DNA of 64,000 nt, from contig JAKUDP010000017.1 of NCBI GenBank assembly GCA_022570795.1, positions 546,131 to 610,130 on the forward strand. The letters run 5' to 3'. The position numbers and the translations under genes were made by a program. This DNA comes from Sphaerulina vaccinii. Lineage: Eukaryota; Ascomycota; Dothideomycetes; Mycosphaerellales; Mycosphaerellaceae. Positions 42,126-53,589 of this stretch are shown here, in pieces; the first letter of the stretch is position 1; each line of letters opens with the position of its first letter. Below the pieces are notes generated by a model, which did not search any database, was not told the DNA's origin, and was given only the letters and a program-made list of their open reading frames with translations.

Positions 42126-45100
42126 CTAAGCCCCAGCCTTCTCCCCTTCTTCAACAGGCGGCGCCTTGTCCGAAACCACCTCTTCCTCTTCCTCCTTTTC
42201 CACAACCACCTCAGCCGTAGCTTGGCTCTCCGGAAACACCTCCTTCATAAGCTCAGGCAAAAACCTCCCCAACCTCACCTCCGTCTCCTCCCACAACTTC
42301 CTCTGCAATTCAGTCCTCTCAGCTTCACCATTCGTGGGCGCTACCATATAGCCCCCACTACCCATAACCAATAAAATGTTCTTGAGACTCTCAGGTACAG
42401 CCTCCTCAAGCACACCGCCATCTCTCTGTCCAGAACCCATAAGCCGTTCCATGACTTCGAGGATACCGGACCAAAGTTCTCCTACGCCGGGCCATTCTGA
42501 GAGAAGGACGAGGTAGTGTAAGAAGATCTTACAGAGTAGTTGAGCGGCTTGGACACGGGTTTCGCCCATGCCTACTGGGTCGGTTTGGTAGACTTCTGGT
42601 TTGAGGAGTTGTTGGATGAGAGGGAAGAGCACTTCCGAGAAGATGTTGGTCCATTCGGTGTGGTCTGGTGATGCTAGTTCTGGTGAGAGGAGACAGCGTT
42701 GTAGGCTCGAGAGGGAGAGTTGTCGGATCTCACGGCAGGGATTGGTGGATTGTGTTGCTAAGCAGCGGAATACAGGAGACCAGTAAGCTTTCCAGGCTTC
42801 TTCGGTTTCGAGTTGGCTTTGCTTGATGAGTTGGGGTACTCGCCCTGCGAGTTGGGAGACGAGAGTGATGGCGCGAGCACCACGGATGACGGCGTCGAGT
42901 TTCTTCGGCTTCTTCTTCTCGGGTGTTGCCTCATCTTCTGTGCTGTCCGTCTTGCGAGGGGTGGGCTTTTGGCCTTTGCGACCAGATTGCGGGTACTTCT
43001 CTGCTCGAGCGGCTTGCTCAGCTCGTGCGCCGATACTGCCACTGGTGGCGAAGGCATTGAGCAAGGAGACACAAGCGTCGTAGTTGTCGGGAGTGATGGC
43101 AGCAGTCGGTCCATCTGCAACACTCTCCACGATCTGGAAGACCAGACCTGCAGCCTCTGCCTCGGGATGTAATTGATGAACGATGTTCCAGAAGTCGGGA
43201 CTAGCGGCCATCTCGTTTCGCAGTTCTGTCTGTGGTCCGGAGATGCAGCCATACATGCCCTTCAGGATTGGCAGAGCACATTGCTTCAACAAGTGCTGCG
43301 GGAATGATGAGATGGCGTGGAGCACTACTGGTGCACGAATGTAGCCGTGATCATTGCTGGCTCGTAGCAGACTGAGAAGGTAGAACACAGTTCGACTCAG
43401 CGCGACTGGGTGTAGTCGGTCCGCGTCTCGGGTGACGTTTGTGAGTGCTTCAGCGACATCAGGACCTAACGTTGTGATAGTCTCTTCGTCTCGCAATGCC
43501 AGAATCGTTGCCAGTTCTAAGACATAGACGACAGCAGGGTTGTACGTTGGTGGCTCGTCCCGGACCTTTGTACCAGTACCGCGTAGAGGAGTGGGCGCAG
43601 GCAGTTCGGGCTTCACTGCGATGACTCGTGGTGAGTCCTGCTCTGGCAGATGTGACAACAGAGACATGGTCAAGCTCTTTAATGTGGCAACAGGCAGCTC
43701 ACTGACATTTCCAAGGATCTCCTCAAAGCGGCAAGCATTAATGCAATCCACGGATGTCAGTGTCGCCTCAATCTCTTGATCATTCGGCTCTGGCGGTTCG
43801 TCGTTCATGACGCTACTGACATAGCTCGTAAAGGCGCTGAACAAGCCAACATCGTTGCTCTTGTCGTTGCGCTCGATGACTTGCGCAGGCGATTGTAGCG
43901 GTATAGGCGGTAGATCAAGATCACGCGATATGCTCGTGAAGCTCGTTGGTACCAGTGAATTGACGAAGAGATTCACAATGATGCGCACGATCTGTGTCCA
44001 GCCATCTCGTATAACATCTTCGTGTCCATTAATGATGCGGAAGAGCACGATCGTCGCCAGTTCCGCTTTGTTATCTCGGCCGAAGTCGACTGCGAACTTG
44101 CTAACCATGATGCTCTTGCCACTCGCCTGGACCTCAGTATTGAGAGCCGTGCTTGGCGGTGTGTCCGTTGCAAGTGTGCTAATCTTTGCCAAACTGAGGA
44201 TGATGTAGTCGAGGCATTCGGAAATGCCATGTCGTGCAGCGATTTGTGCACATTGGTTGTAGCCAGCAATCACTCTTTGGAACACAGCGTCTTCTGTTGC
44301 CGAAACGAAGACGTAGTTCAACGTCGCCACAATTGGTCGCCATGTCGCGGCGAACATGTCCGCGTCGTATATGTTCGTCTCACAGATGACCAGGTTTTCA
44401 GCAGTGTTGACCTTCATCAGGAGCTCTTTCCACGCGTGCTCAAATGCATGCTTGTTGTCGTGCTCCTCGGGTAACACGATCTCACGAGCCTTGATCGCTT
44501 CGTAGATTTCTTGCAGGAATTCTTCGTCAAAGTTCTTGCCTCCATTCACGCCTCGAAGGTTCTTCTGGAAGTCTTCGAACTTCATTCGATTCGACGACTT
44601 CACGTTGGGGTTGTACTGATCCGTATTCAGCATGATGATAGCATAGGTCAGGACAAAGGCAGAGTCAGCGTCGATGATCTGCTCCGGCTGTACAGCTTTC
44701 ATGTACTTCTCGCAAAAAACTGTCACGATTCTCTCAATCAATGCAGACTCTCCTGGGAGACGGAAGGAGTTGAGCAGTTGGCGAAGGGCCTCATCGACCC
44801 GCAAATCCCCAAAGTCGAACAGATCCATGAATGCATCCAGAATAGCTTCGTTCGACTTCTTCGAGATGAACTCTCCCAGAACCTTCTTGTCAATGCGTGT
44901 AGTGCCCTTCAAGAAACTCGTCACAGAGTGTGGATCGTTAGGATCTGCGATGATGCCCTGCGAAGCAAGAAATGCTATGCCACCTTTCGGACTTTCGTTG
45001 AATTTGGTGGCACCACGAATGATGACCTTCTTTCGTCGTCGTTGTTCGCGCAGTTTCTCCACTTCTGGCAGGCCATTCGTGACAGGCTCATCGCTCAGTC

Positions 45101-46925
45101 GCTCGGCAATGAACTGCACGAACCCGAGAAGCGAGTCGAGACACAAAGGCGGCACGTTGGTAGTGCTCCATGTTGCAGAGTCCGGAAAGGCATTCCTCGA
45201 CAACAGACCAACCATGTCTGTGCAGAGATCGCTTCGATCTGTCTCGCAGTCATAGTTCACGAACAGCTCCACCATGAAGCTTGGTATGCGGACCAGACCG
45301 CCCACACTCTCGACCATTGCTTCTCGCGCATCTGGCTTTCTCGACCCGCCCTCCATGCCTAGCTTCTGTCGGTCTCGGACTGGAACAGGAGTCGATCGAC
45401 CACTCGCAGGCGGCCCATTAGAGCCTGGTGTGGAGGGCTGCGGTCGTGCTAGTGTCGGTGCTTGTGGTACTCCTTGGTATAACGATGGGTCAATGTTAGG
45501 CTCATCGGGTATTGGCACGCGAGGATGTAGGCATGCCACGACGTAACTCAAAAATAGCTCTTGCTGCAGCTTTAGCACGCTTCGACATGTTGCTAGAAGC
45601 GTGCCTGCGACTCGTAGTGATTCGTGTAGAACGGCAATGTTCTCACTTCGCACAAGTTGGAACAGGTTCCTGCACATGGTGTCCTTCGCCAGACTCGCCA
45701 AAGATGGGTGGTTCGCAATGCTTGGGCCAGCAACTTCCAGTGCCACATTGACTATCCTCAGAGCCATCACTCGCATGGTGTCGTTCTTTGATCGATCGTG
45801 CGGGTCCAGCAAGTCTGCCAGTACTCTGAACAGCTCTCTTATACTTGGTAGACCATATGGCTTCACATCACCATCTTCCTCGTCTTCCTCGCCACTCCTC
45901 GAGCTTAGATCAATTTGACTGGTATTCATGTCCGTACTTGGCCTGGTGTCCGCATTCGTCCCTGGCACGTCCAGAGTCAAGCTTGACCGCATCTGTTTCA
46001 TGTTGTCTGGCCCCAGATCTCCATGTGAGTGGATCTTAGCAGCTTCCATCTCTTCTGATCCCAACTCCTGCTCCATGTCTTCAATCTCATCGCCCTCGAA
46101 CTCTGCTTCCAGTGTCTTTAGTCTGCCAAAGATGGTCTTGCACATGGTGACCATGCTGATTTCAGCACTCCTCCTTAGCACTTCCGTCATCCTGAGGTGA
46201 CAGCATATACTGAGAGCGCACTCCATCATCTCGCATACCGACTGGTCGCCCAACACTTCTCCTGATGGACCGCATATCATGTCCTCGGCGAGTTTCAGTA
46301 TACGCAAGAACACCACTTCATCTGAAGGGGAGTTATCACCCTCGAATCTACAGTGGGTGATGGAGCTCGCCAGTAGCTGCATGCCATGCGCAAACTTGGG
46401 GCAGTTCTCATTGATGACATTATAGGCCAGCATCTTGGTGATGGCAATCAAGGCCAGACTCGTGATAGGTGCCGTAGTACTGCTCGACCGGATGACCTGC
46501 AGGAATGGGTGTAGTAGATCTGGTGTAGGCACTGTCTGGATATCCTTGACGCCCTTCAACTCCGACCTGAGTTTGGCGAATGCGCTCATGAGAGGGTTGT
46601 CCTGCATGGACTGGCCCTTCTTGCCACGTAGTCCCCATCTTGACGCCTCCTCGCTGCCTCGGTTGCTGCTCCCGTTATTGTAGTCGTTGAAGTATGGCTC
46701 TATAAGGTCGATCTTGCTGCTCGCTCTCGTTCGTTCCCGTTCGTGGTCCATTCGCTGTGTGGAGAGTTCGGAGGATGTCGTGCGCGAGTGATTGGAAGAT
46801 CCAAGGATTGATGATATGCTAGAGTGTGCCCATCGTGCGTGCTTGCGCATCGCAGATGTCACGGTAATGCATTCTGTGACTACCAGCGACACGGGGTCTA
46901 TGGCCACGGTTATGGAGGATGTCAT
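42126..46925 (-). CDS. gea1: Sec7-domain Arf guanine-nucleotide exchange factor (Gea1/Gea2, GBF1 group)
   Basis: A single exon encodes 1,599 residues. The start region VVTECITVTSAMRKHARW matches the conserved N-terminal dimerisation and cyclophilin-binding (DCB) part. The Sec7 domain spans about 640-825: it opens near FNESPKGGIAFLASQGII, has the catalytic glutamate in NSFRLPGESALIERI (about 725), and contains DADSAFVLTYAIIMLNTDQYNP and the FQKNLRGVNGG segment of this group. Downstream HDS-like helical regions end in an acidic, Pro-rich tail. It activates Arf1 at the Golgi for COPI vesicle formation. There is usually one or two copies per fungus. The forward-strand frames here are shadows. Confidence 0.96.
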   Translation of the reverse strand: MTSSITVAIDPVSLVVTECITVTSAMRKHARWAHSSISSILGSSNHSRTTSSELSTQRMDHERERTRASSKIDLIEPYFNDYNNGSSNRGSEEASRWGLRGKKGQSMQDNPLMSAFAKLRSELKGVKDIQTVPTPDLLHPFLQVIRSSSTTAPITSLALIAITKMLAYNVINENCPKFAHGMQLLASSITHCRFEGDNSPSDEVVFLRILKLAEDMICGPSGEVLGDQSVCEMMECALSICCHLRMTEVLRRSAEISMVTMCKTIFGRLKTLEAEFEGDEIEDMEQELGSEEMEAAKIHSHGDLGPDNMKQMRSSLTLDVPGTNADTRPSTDMNTSQIDLSSRSGEEDEEDGDVKPYGLPSIRELFRVLADLLDPHDRSKNDTMRVMALRIVNVALEVAGPSIANHPSLASLAKDTMCRNLFQLVRSENIAVLHESLRVAGTLLATCRSVLKLQQELFLSYVVACLHPRVPIPDEPNIDPSLYQGVPQAPTLARPQPSTPGSNGPPASGRSTPVPVRDRQKLGMEGGSRKPDAREAMVESVGGLVRIPSFMVELFVNYDCETDRSDLCTDMVGLLSRNAFPDSATWSTTNVPPLCLDSLLGFVQFIAERLSDEPVTNGLPEVEKLREQRRRKKVIIRGATKFNESPKGGIAFLASQGIIADPNDPHSVTSFLKGTTRIDKKVLGEFISKKSNEAILDAFMDLFDFGDLRVDEALRQLLNSFRLPGESALIERIVTVFCEKYMKAVQPEQIIDADSAFVLTYAIIMLNTDQYNPNVKSSNRMKFEDFQKNLRGVNGGKNFDEEFLQEIYEAIKAREIVLPEEHDNKHAFEHAWKELLMKVNTAENLVICETNIYDADMFAATWRPIVATLNYVFVSATEDAVFQRVIAGYNQCAQIAARHGISECLDYIILSLAKISTLATDTPPSTALNTEVQASGKSIMVSKFAVDFGRDNKAELATIVLFRIINGHEDVIRDGWTQIVRIIVNLFVNSLVPTSFTSISRDLDLPPIPLQSPAQVIERNDKSNDVGLFSAFTSYVSSVMNDEPPEPNDQEIEATLTSVDCINACRFEEILGNVSELPVATLKSLTMSLLSHLPEQDSPRVIAVKPELPAPTPLRGTGTKVRDEPPTYNPAVVYVLELATILALRDEETITTLGPDVAEALTNVTRDADRLHPVALSRTVFYLLSLLRASNDHGYIRAPVVLHAISSFPQHLLKQCALPILKGMYGCISGPQTELRNEMAASPDFWNIVHQLHPEAEAAGLVFQIVESVADGPTAAITPDNYDACVSLLNAFATSGSIGARAEQAARAEKYPQSGRKGQKPTPRKTDSTEDEATPEKKKPKKLDAVIRGARAITLVSQLAGRVPQLIKQSQLETEEAWKAYWSPVFRCLATQSTNPCREIRQLSLSSLQRCLLSPELASPDHTEWTNIFSEVLFPLIQQLLKPEVYQTDPVGMGETRVQAAQLLCKIFLHYLVLLSEWPGVGELWSGILEVMERLMGSGQRDGGVLEEAVPESLKNILLVMGSGGYMVAPTNGEAERTELQRKLWEETEVRLGRFLPELMKEVFPESQATAEVVVEKEEEEEVVSDKAPPVEEGEKAGA

Positions 46926-47443
46926 GTTGAAGGAGAGTGTCTCCGTCTCTCGAGGTGGTGGGTTCTGATCAGTCCATATATGCTTCTGGCAGCCTGATTA
47001 TCTGGCAGGCGGCAGAGACCAAGTGTTGTGTGTCAATACTTGGTTGTTCTATGGTCCAGCTGTCAATGCGGTCGGTACGGGGTTCGCTTCGAGGAGGATC
47101 GTCGACAGAGCCAAGACCGAAGCACGCGACATCACTTCCTTCGTTCCTTCTCCAGGAACACTCTCATCCTCTGTTCTTCAGACAACTTCATCGTCATCGC
47201 GTCTCAATCTGCATCTTCTTTACAACAGTTCAGATGCCGGATCATTGGTAGATGGGCCTCTCGAGCTTATCCCAGAGCTTCCCGCAGCGCGCGCCTGTAC
47301 TCACCATGTATTGGCCAGTTTGAGAAGAGGCACAGTGGAGCCGGCGCCTAACGAGAAACGGTCAGGTCGCGAGGCACTTATGATGGTATAGTGGACGTTC
47401 CGCCGGAGACAGTGGACTCACAACATCATGATCCGCTCTTTAC
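46926..47443. promoter_or_regulatory. Divergent promoter between Gea1 and the DUF7730-like gene
   Basis: These 518 bp contain frames at 46937-47391 that overlap in all three phases and show no conserved protein, so I treat them as promoter and leader sequence. Confidence 0.4.
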
Positions 47444-48424
47444 TTGGACTTTGCGGTAGCCTCTAGGACAAGCAGCCAGCGCGTGAAAGCCTGGAACACA
47501 CCACCAGAGCCACCTGAGCCACCTTTACGTGCACTTCCAGACACACGACGCCGACTCACACTCCCGGATACGGAAGATGGCCAGTTCCACTCTCAGGAGC
47601 AGTCCGGCTTGCTATCACGAATCCCCACAGAGCTCCGGCTCATGATATGGGAGTACGCAATGGGCCCAGAGCACCAGAACGATGTTCTGCACCTGGAACC
47701 AGAAGATGGAACTCTTAGGTCCTGTCGTTGCTTTGAGAGCGATTACACTAAGTTGCCCTTTCGACATTATTGCTGGCAAGCCGCTTTCAAAAAGGAATGG
47801 CGCGACGAGAATATTCGAGGACATATGCTGGAGCCAAGGCCGCATCGGAAGATCTTCCCACTTTTGCTGACCTGTAGACTCGTGTATGTGGTTCTCGAGT
47901 CAAACAAACATACCACGAGACTGACACGGCTTAGGTACCGCGAGACTGTTGATATACTGTATCAGTGCAACACGTTCAACATGCGACGTGCGGAGAGCAT
48001 CATCAGGCTCCCGAAGGTTTTACTTCCACATCGTTTCCAGCGAATTCGACATCTACAATTCGGCACTGCGTTTCAATGTCCCGTGCGACTAGACGTCTCA
48101 CGCGCCTGGCCCAAACATCCGCCCGACGATGCGAGTAAGTGGCTCGGAGCTTGCAAAGTGCTCGCTTCCTTGACGTCTCTGCACAGCTTGCACATAACCA
48201 TCGCGATCTGGCCAGTGGATATAAGTCAACGAGATCGCAACAACGACGAGTCGGTACAAGTTGTACTTGAACCACTGAAGCTCGCTCGTGCTGCAGTGTT
48301 CTCAGTCACACTGACCGAAGAGGTTACGGACGAGGTCAAGAGAAGGCTAGGGGCAGTCCCTTTCCAGATCATACGACGAGAGCGAGCGGGCATTGGTGCT
48401 TATACAATTGCGGAGGACGACTGA
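47444..48424 (+). CDS. DUF7730/F-box-like fungal protein
   Basis: The open frame of 326 codons probably contains a 51-bp intron at 47884-47934 (GTATGT, CTGAC branch, TTAG). Splicing gives a 309-residue protein reading LLTCRLVYRETVDILYQCNTF. Features are a Pro-rich N-terminus, LLSRIPTELRLMIWEYAMG, a Cys/Trp-rich middle, and PKVLLPHRFQRIRHLQFGTAF before a Leu-rich C-terminal half. This layout is common in expanded fungal families of unknown role. A decayed relative lies at 53.6-54.45 kb. Confidence 0.75.
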   Translation: MDFAVASRTSSQRVKAWNTPPEPPEPPLRALPDTRRRLTLPDTEDGQFHSQEQSGLLSRIPTELRLMIWEYAMGPEHQNDVLHLEPEDGTLRSCRCFESDYTKLPFRHYCWQAAFKKEWRDENIRGHMLEPRPHRKIFPLLLTCRLVYVVLESNKHTTRLTRLRYRETVDILYQCNTFNMRRAESIIRLPKVLLPHRFQRIRHLQFGTAFQCPVRLDVSRAWPKHPPDDASKWLGACKVLASLTSLHSLHITIAIWPVDISQRDRNNDESVQVVLEPLKLARAAVFSVTLTEEVTDEVKRRLGAVPFQIIRRERAGIGAYTIAEDD

Positions 48425-48517
48425 CAAGTCCCAAAAAAGCGGTACACTTAATAACATACACCAGCAATGCTTAAATGCATCACATTGCTTTCTGCCCCCA
48501 ACTCCTCGCATTCCCCT

Positions 48518-49897
48518 TCAGACGCTGACTGTGGCAGCAGACTCAGCCTCCTTGATCATGGTGAGGAATCCCTCGAAAGCTACAGGAGTGCTTCGATACT
48601 CCATCGCTGGAAGATCACACCATCTCTTCTTCTTAGGTGGCTTCTCTGATAGCGAGCCATCGGCCTCGATATATAGCGGGACGGTTGGCTTTTCGTCTTT
48701 AACAGGTGGATCGGGAAAGAGCAGTCTTATGCCTAGGCGGTCACAGTGTCAGAAATCTCTGGTTGCGCTTGATATATGCTGTCACTTACCGCTTGCAAGC
48801 AACGCGAGCGAGTCCGCGTTCTTGATCGGCGCCTGGTCGCCAGTGCCACCTTGCGTCGCGAGAGTCGTGGCTGCTCTCCATCCGTAGGCGATACCTGGAA
48901 AGATACCAGCGAGTGGAAAGCCGCCGCGCCGCATCCTAACCTGGAGCACCAAACTAGCAAGATCACAATCTGGCCTGAAGGATGTTCATACATCGTCTGT
49001 ATCAGTCCCAGAGTTGGTATGAGTGAGCTCGTGAAGGACCACCTTGTCGATCAGGTTCAATGAATCGATTGGAGCGAGCGGATAATTGAAAGGGTTCTTG
49101 GAGGAGAATGGGATCAACGTCTTTGCCAAGCGTGCCTTAAGACCGCGATTATACGTCTGGCCCATGATTAGAACCGAACATGCCACATGCGCGTGCTGCT
49201 TGCAACTCACTGGATATTTGGCATGGACTGCCCACTCGAGAAACCAAGGACACATGGTCACCTGGCTCGCGGTCTGTGGTCGGTCGATGACTTTACCTCT
49301 GGCATCTCGTACCACTCTGAGATCGGGGTTGACCGTAAAAGCTACCGTCCTGTCGCCGCCTTTGCATGTCTTAATGCTATCGCCGGCCGCGAGATCAGAC
49401 CAATAGTTGCCTGTGTCTGATAGTGCTTCATGAGCGACATGCGGAGATATGAGCTCTACGCAACTGAGTCCACTTACTGATGTCCGTCCACCTATCAGGC
49501 TGTTTCTCCATGAAAGCTGATCTCAACTGTACCCGGTCTAAGTTGCAGTAGAATGTCTATTGCACGAGATTGTCAGCAGAGTTTGTACCGCAAGGAACGA
49601 CGACCGTACCACTTCATCACTGTTCACCAATCCAGGGGCTTGAGGATCCAGCTTGTCCTTGCGCAGATTGATTTTCTGAAAGATTGCCCTTAGATCTTCC
49701 CACTTAGTGTCTGCACCGAAGAGTAGATTCACTAGCCGCTCAACGTTAGGATCCTTTGGCCCTTGCGAATTGAGAGCCTTGAACGCTTTATCGGACATAG
49801 CATATGCGTCCTTTATTGCTTGGTCGAGAATGTCATACTGCTTATCCTTGCAGGAGTCTGGGTCGATGGAGTACGCGAATGAAAGTGGTAAGAACAT
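48518..49897 (-). CDS. Secreted zinc metalloprotease (HELTH motif)
   Basis: Six exons (49897-49610, 49556-49478, 49416-49211, 49156-48992, 48940-48790, 48732-48518) join in phase to 367 residues. The zinc motif is HELTH in DKVVLHELTHTNSGTDTDD, followed by YGWRAATTLATQGG and KNADSLALLASG, the arrangement of deuterolysin/M35-like proteases, where a third ligand follows. The mature part has several cysteines (YCNLD, IKTCKGG, TMCPWF). The N-terminus MFLPLSFAYS is a very short signal peptide; 39 bp upstream an in-frame ATG begins a better leader but meets TAG (see findings). The C-terminal tail is Lys- and Pro-rich. It is probably secreted to digest host or environmental protein. Confidence 0.8.
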
Positions 49898-50957
49898 GAG
49901 TAGCTATAGAAGTGCGGGAAAGATTGGAGAAAGCATTTTCGAAGGCTCTACACGATACTGTAGCACTGGCTGCTCAGCAAGGTGGAGCACCAGCCTTGCT
50001 TTATATCATGTTTACGATGTGATGTGATCTAGGAAGCACAGGATCAGACGATGCCATAAGACCGGAAGCGGGAGAGCCAACTCTGCACGAAGTTCTGATA
50101 ATAGCCGCAGCGGCAAACGAAAGAACAACTGTCAGTATCGATCTACGCTTGTGATGGCACAGCTGAGAGAAGCGGCTAATGACTTACGGTAGATGGATGT
50201 TTGCTCACGAAGCTGTTGGAAGGCACAGTTTTTGCTTTTGACTAAGGCAGTAAGGCAGTATTTAAGCGCTTTCGACTCCTAGGTCTTGGCATGTATCAAC
50301 TTATGCACGCCTCGATCCTTCCATAGCTGAGACCTACGCCGCAGCCGCGACCTTCGTACTGCATGCTAAGGCCTCATCTCAGGTGAGATACAAGGTGAAG
50401 TACAAGCAGAAGATAACCTTGTCACTCGATCTGGCCGATTTCTGGTGATCAAACGTCCGGCTTCCCGTGGCATGCTGGTATGCGACGACTTCAGAAGCCT
50501 AAGCAACAACACAGACTCAGAGAGCTGCCGGATATAACCAGCAGAGAGCGCGCTTGCTGGCCTTCTAGCCGCCGAGAGTCGTCTCATTGGACTGTCAGGA
50601 ACGGTGCCGCATGCTCATGCCTCAAGCTTGTCGTCTGCACTGCACTCCGCCTTCCCAGCGCTTCTCGAGGTACCAGAATAGATCTCGATGCCGCCAGCCT
50701 CTCTGGACACCAGGATGCCAGCATCACGGCCGGCGGCGTCTACGATGTTGCGGCGCAGTACACCAACAACATCTGGCGACAATATGGCAAAGTTCGCAAA
50801 GCAGGATGGAGTAAAAATACTCTGAAACGAGATCTACGCCATCTTTCAATCCAGACTTCTAACATGCGGCGGCAACGATGGTGTGCGCGAGGATATATAA
50901 CCTTGATCTTCGGAGAATGACAAGTCACGAACAGAACTCGCACTTACCAGTGTCATC
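49898..50957. other. Intergenic between protease and Cys-rich secreted protein genes
   Basis: About 1.06 kb. The 146-codon frame at 50480-50920 has no recognisable motif and no clear splice context, so I do not call it a gene. The promoter of the protease lies at the left end. Confidence 0.35.
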
Positions 50958-53155
50958 ATGCGATCAACCACACCTTGGATCTTATCTGTGCTGCCAGTAT
51001 ACGCTCTGGCAGCGGCACCCACCATCACGTTTGGACCTCTCGGCGACTATCAGAAAGCTCCTGTAAGCGCTCCACCTGAAGGTGCAGACATCGTCCACTG
51101 ACATGATCAAGGCAGAAACGGCAACTCCAAGTGGGAAGGACCTTACAATCACTCCACAAGACTTGAGCAATGGAGTACCTCTTGATGGCGTCGATCTCTT
51201 CCTTGGACCTGATCTTCAAGCCGAACTATCGAAGACTCTCAAAGAAGTTTGTGCAAATGGTGTGTCTTCGGATTGCGCAAATCTTTGACTACCCAGCTCG
51301 ATATACAGAAGTCTTTGCAAACCAGACAGATCGGAGTCTTCGCCACATTAGCTGCTTATATGGCAGCCTTCGCGGCCGTCATCATCTCAACACAGCCTGG
51401 AAAGGTGATGCCGCATATTCATGTGCCACAGGCAGATGTTGCTCAGCTCAAGTGCCAGACAGCGAGCACTGTGGTGTTCGAGACGGCCAAAGGCGCTCCA
51501 GCAATCACCGTCACGCCCACTGCAGCTCCTACGCGAGAGCCAGCAAGCGGTAACCCAGCCACCATCGAGACACTCTCAGCAGACGCCGATGGCCACCACA
51601 AAGGTGACATAGTCATCGACATTCCGCCTCAACGCGCAGACATCCTGCTACAGCTCATACTCCAAGAAGGCGAGTGTAAGGCCAAACAACCTAGACGTAG
51701 ATTAAGTGGTCCTGGGTCTGGGTCCACTTACTACGTCCCTACTCATGCGGCCATCATGGTGCTCAGCAATGCAGGTCGAAACTCTCCTTTGAACTTGTTT
51801 GATATCAATGTCCAAGGATTGGCACAACAACTCATTCACTATCGAGGTACGTATGCCATGCCCTCGTTGCACCACATCTTGTCACTGAAGCTGATTCTCT
51901 ATAGACGACGCACTACAAGGAGCCCTCGAGGCTGTCCAAGCCGCGGCTCTCAAGCTTCCAGGGTTTGCCGGAGTGGCCATCGATATCACTAAGAACGTCG
52001 CAAGCATTGTCTTCGCCGCCACCATGTCCGTCTGCACCGAAGGAGCTGCCACGTTAGAGCAGATTGCCATCCAGAGCTCACTCGTCATTGGAGATCCGGC
52101 TGGCGATGATGAGAATAATGACAGTAACTGCCCGAGAGATGTCTCGTTTTGCGACGATACAGAATGTCATGGCAAGGACGATGTCTGTGGAGAGGTAAGG
52201 ATATTGACTTGATCTGATTGTGAACTCACTGACCTTTACAGGGCAAGCAAAAAGGTTGTATGTGCTTGGAGGAGACCACGCTATATGTACAACCTGGTTC
52301 AAGAAGTGATTGGGATGCCGGTCAAAAGGTCATCGAAGCTATGCTTGGCGACACCTCCGATGCACCTGGAGAATTGGAGTGCGACTCTGATAAGCGCGTC
52401 AATCTGGAGAGTGCAGATTTCACTAAGTAAGAACACCCTACTGCGTTGGAGAGGCAATCGCTGACTTCCAAAGACTCGTAGCTTTATTCTGTAAAGGTGC
52501 CGATCTCAAGACAGACTTCAACAAGGTGGTTACTACCACGGACGCCGGCACTCGAGGAACCTATCCTGGCTATCATTTCAGTTTCCATTGGAAGAAGAAA
52601 GATGCTACATGCTCTTCGTCTTGCGAGGATATTTTTGGTGCCTTCCTCTGTTCTTCCGTCTGCAGTTTCGACAGCCACACCAAGTCAGCTTCTGGATCAC
52701 AAGAAACTGCCTGTGGAACAGCATCATTCGAGTTCAGCGACGGCAAACCAACTTCTTTGGAGAAGCTCACTTGCGGCAACCAAACTGACATGGGCAATCC
52801 GATTCACTTCACCTCTCTTGAGACCATGAATGATGCGATAGACTTCTTCTGCCATCGTCAGATGCTTAATAGAATCAATTTCCAACCAGGAAAGCCCAAT
52901 TGGAGTGGCAACAGTCAGTATGAGCATTGGAACGACTACCTGCACGACCCTGTCTATCTCACGATGGACTACATCGACATGCCGGGTTGTCCAACAATGG
53001 ATTTCTCTCAGGACTCGACCATAAACACGTGCAAAGATCGGCTCAAGTACATTATGAATACTTGTAAGTGACACATTTGACTGTGTATAGCTGAACAGAC
53101 GCTGACTGACCTTCCGCCAGGCGATACGTCAAACCCCAACGGCTTCCATCACTGA
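50958..53155 (+). CDS. Large Cys-rich secreted protein, unknown family
   Basis: Seven exons (50958-51062, 51112-51261, 51309-51846, 51905-52194, 52242-52426, 52474-53063, 53121-53155) join in phase to 630 residues. The start MRSTTPWILSVLPVYALAAAP is a typical signal peptide. A hydrophobic segment (FATLAAYMAAFAAVII) follows at about 95-110, then a linker rich in Pro, Thr and Ala. The C-terminal two-thirds are Cys-rich (CPRDVSFCDDTECHG, CMCLEETT, CSSSCEDIFGAFLC, FFCHRQM). I recognise no enzyme motif. The frame meets TGA at 53153-53155, although coding-like sequence continues to 53383 (KQGGLYYRDCIAWYV, later CSSCYHRG). The second intron (47 bp) is inferred and could instead be a frameshift. Confidence 0.65.
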
Positions 53156-53383
53156 AAACAAGGTGGCTTGTACTACCGCGACTGCATAGCGTGGTATGTG
53201 GGACGTGACGAGTTCCGGGGAGACGGACCAAACAGTACCGATGACACCTGGAGACCAAAGCTAAAGAAGTGCAGCATCGACTCTGAGTGCGATGCGTACT
53301 GCCCGGCTGATAAGAAAGGCATGTGCAACTCCGAATTGGAAGGAGGCTACGGATGGTGCTCAAGCTGCTACCATAGAGGTTAG
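53156..53383 (+). pseudogene. Coding-like tail after an in-frame TGA
   Basis: The same frame continues for 75 more codons past the TGA at 53153, with regularly spaced cysteines (KKCSIDSECDAYCPAD, MCNSELEGGYGWCSSC). It looks like the lost C-terminal end of the preceding protein. Ending at the TGA, or a hidden intron, are the alternatives. Confidence 0.5.
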
Positions 53384-53589
53384 ATCCGGAAGCATCAATC
53401 CACCAGAGGCTATATTTCCAGAGCAACGGCTTCTCGCCGTGTGAGAGAGAGTTTGCAGATCAGGCCAGGAGTCGGCTAAATAGCAAGCCTTTTCGAGTTA
53501 CTCAGCGCCAGAAACCAAGAACTGGCGCTTTCACACTGGGAACGACCACTCACCAGAGGGCGACCGCGCAGGTTGACGAGCTCGAGCGG

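Noticed and set aside
46937..47391. Three overlapping forward frames upstream of the DUF7730-like gene
   Set aside because: They have no domain, no signal peptide and no preferred phase; they are more likely the divergent promoter and leaders.
50480..50920. A 146-codon frame as an additional gene or first exon of the Cys-rich protein gene
   Set aside because: It has no recognised motif, and the downstream gene has its own good start and signal peptide at 50958.
51262..51308. Frameshift in the Cys-rich secreted protein
   Set aside because: A 47-bp GT-AG intron restores the frame, so a lesion is not required; it stays an open alternative.
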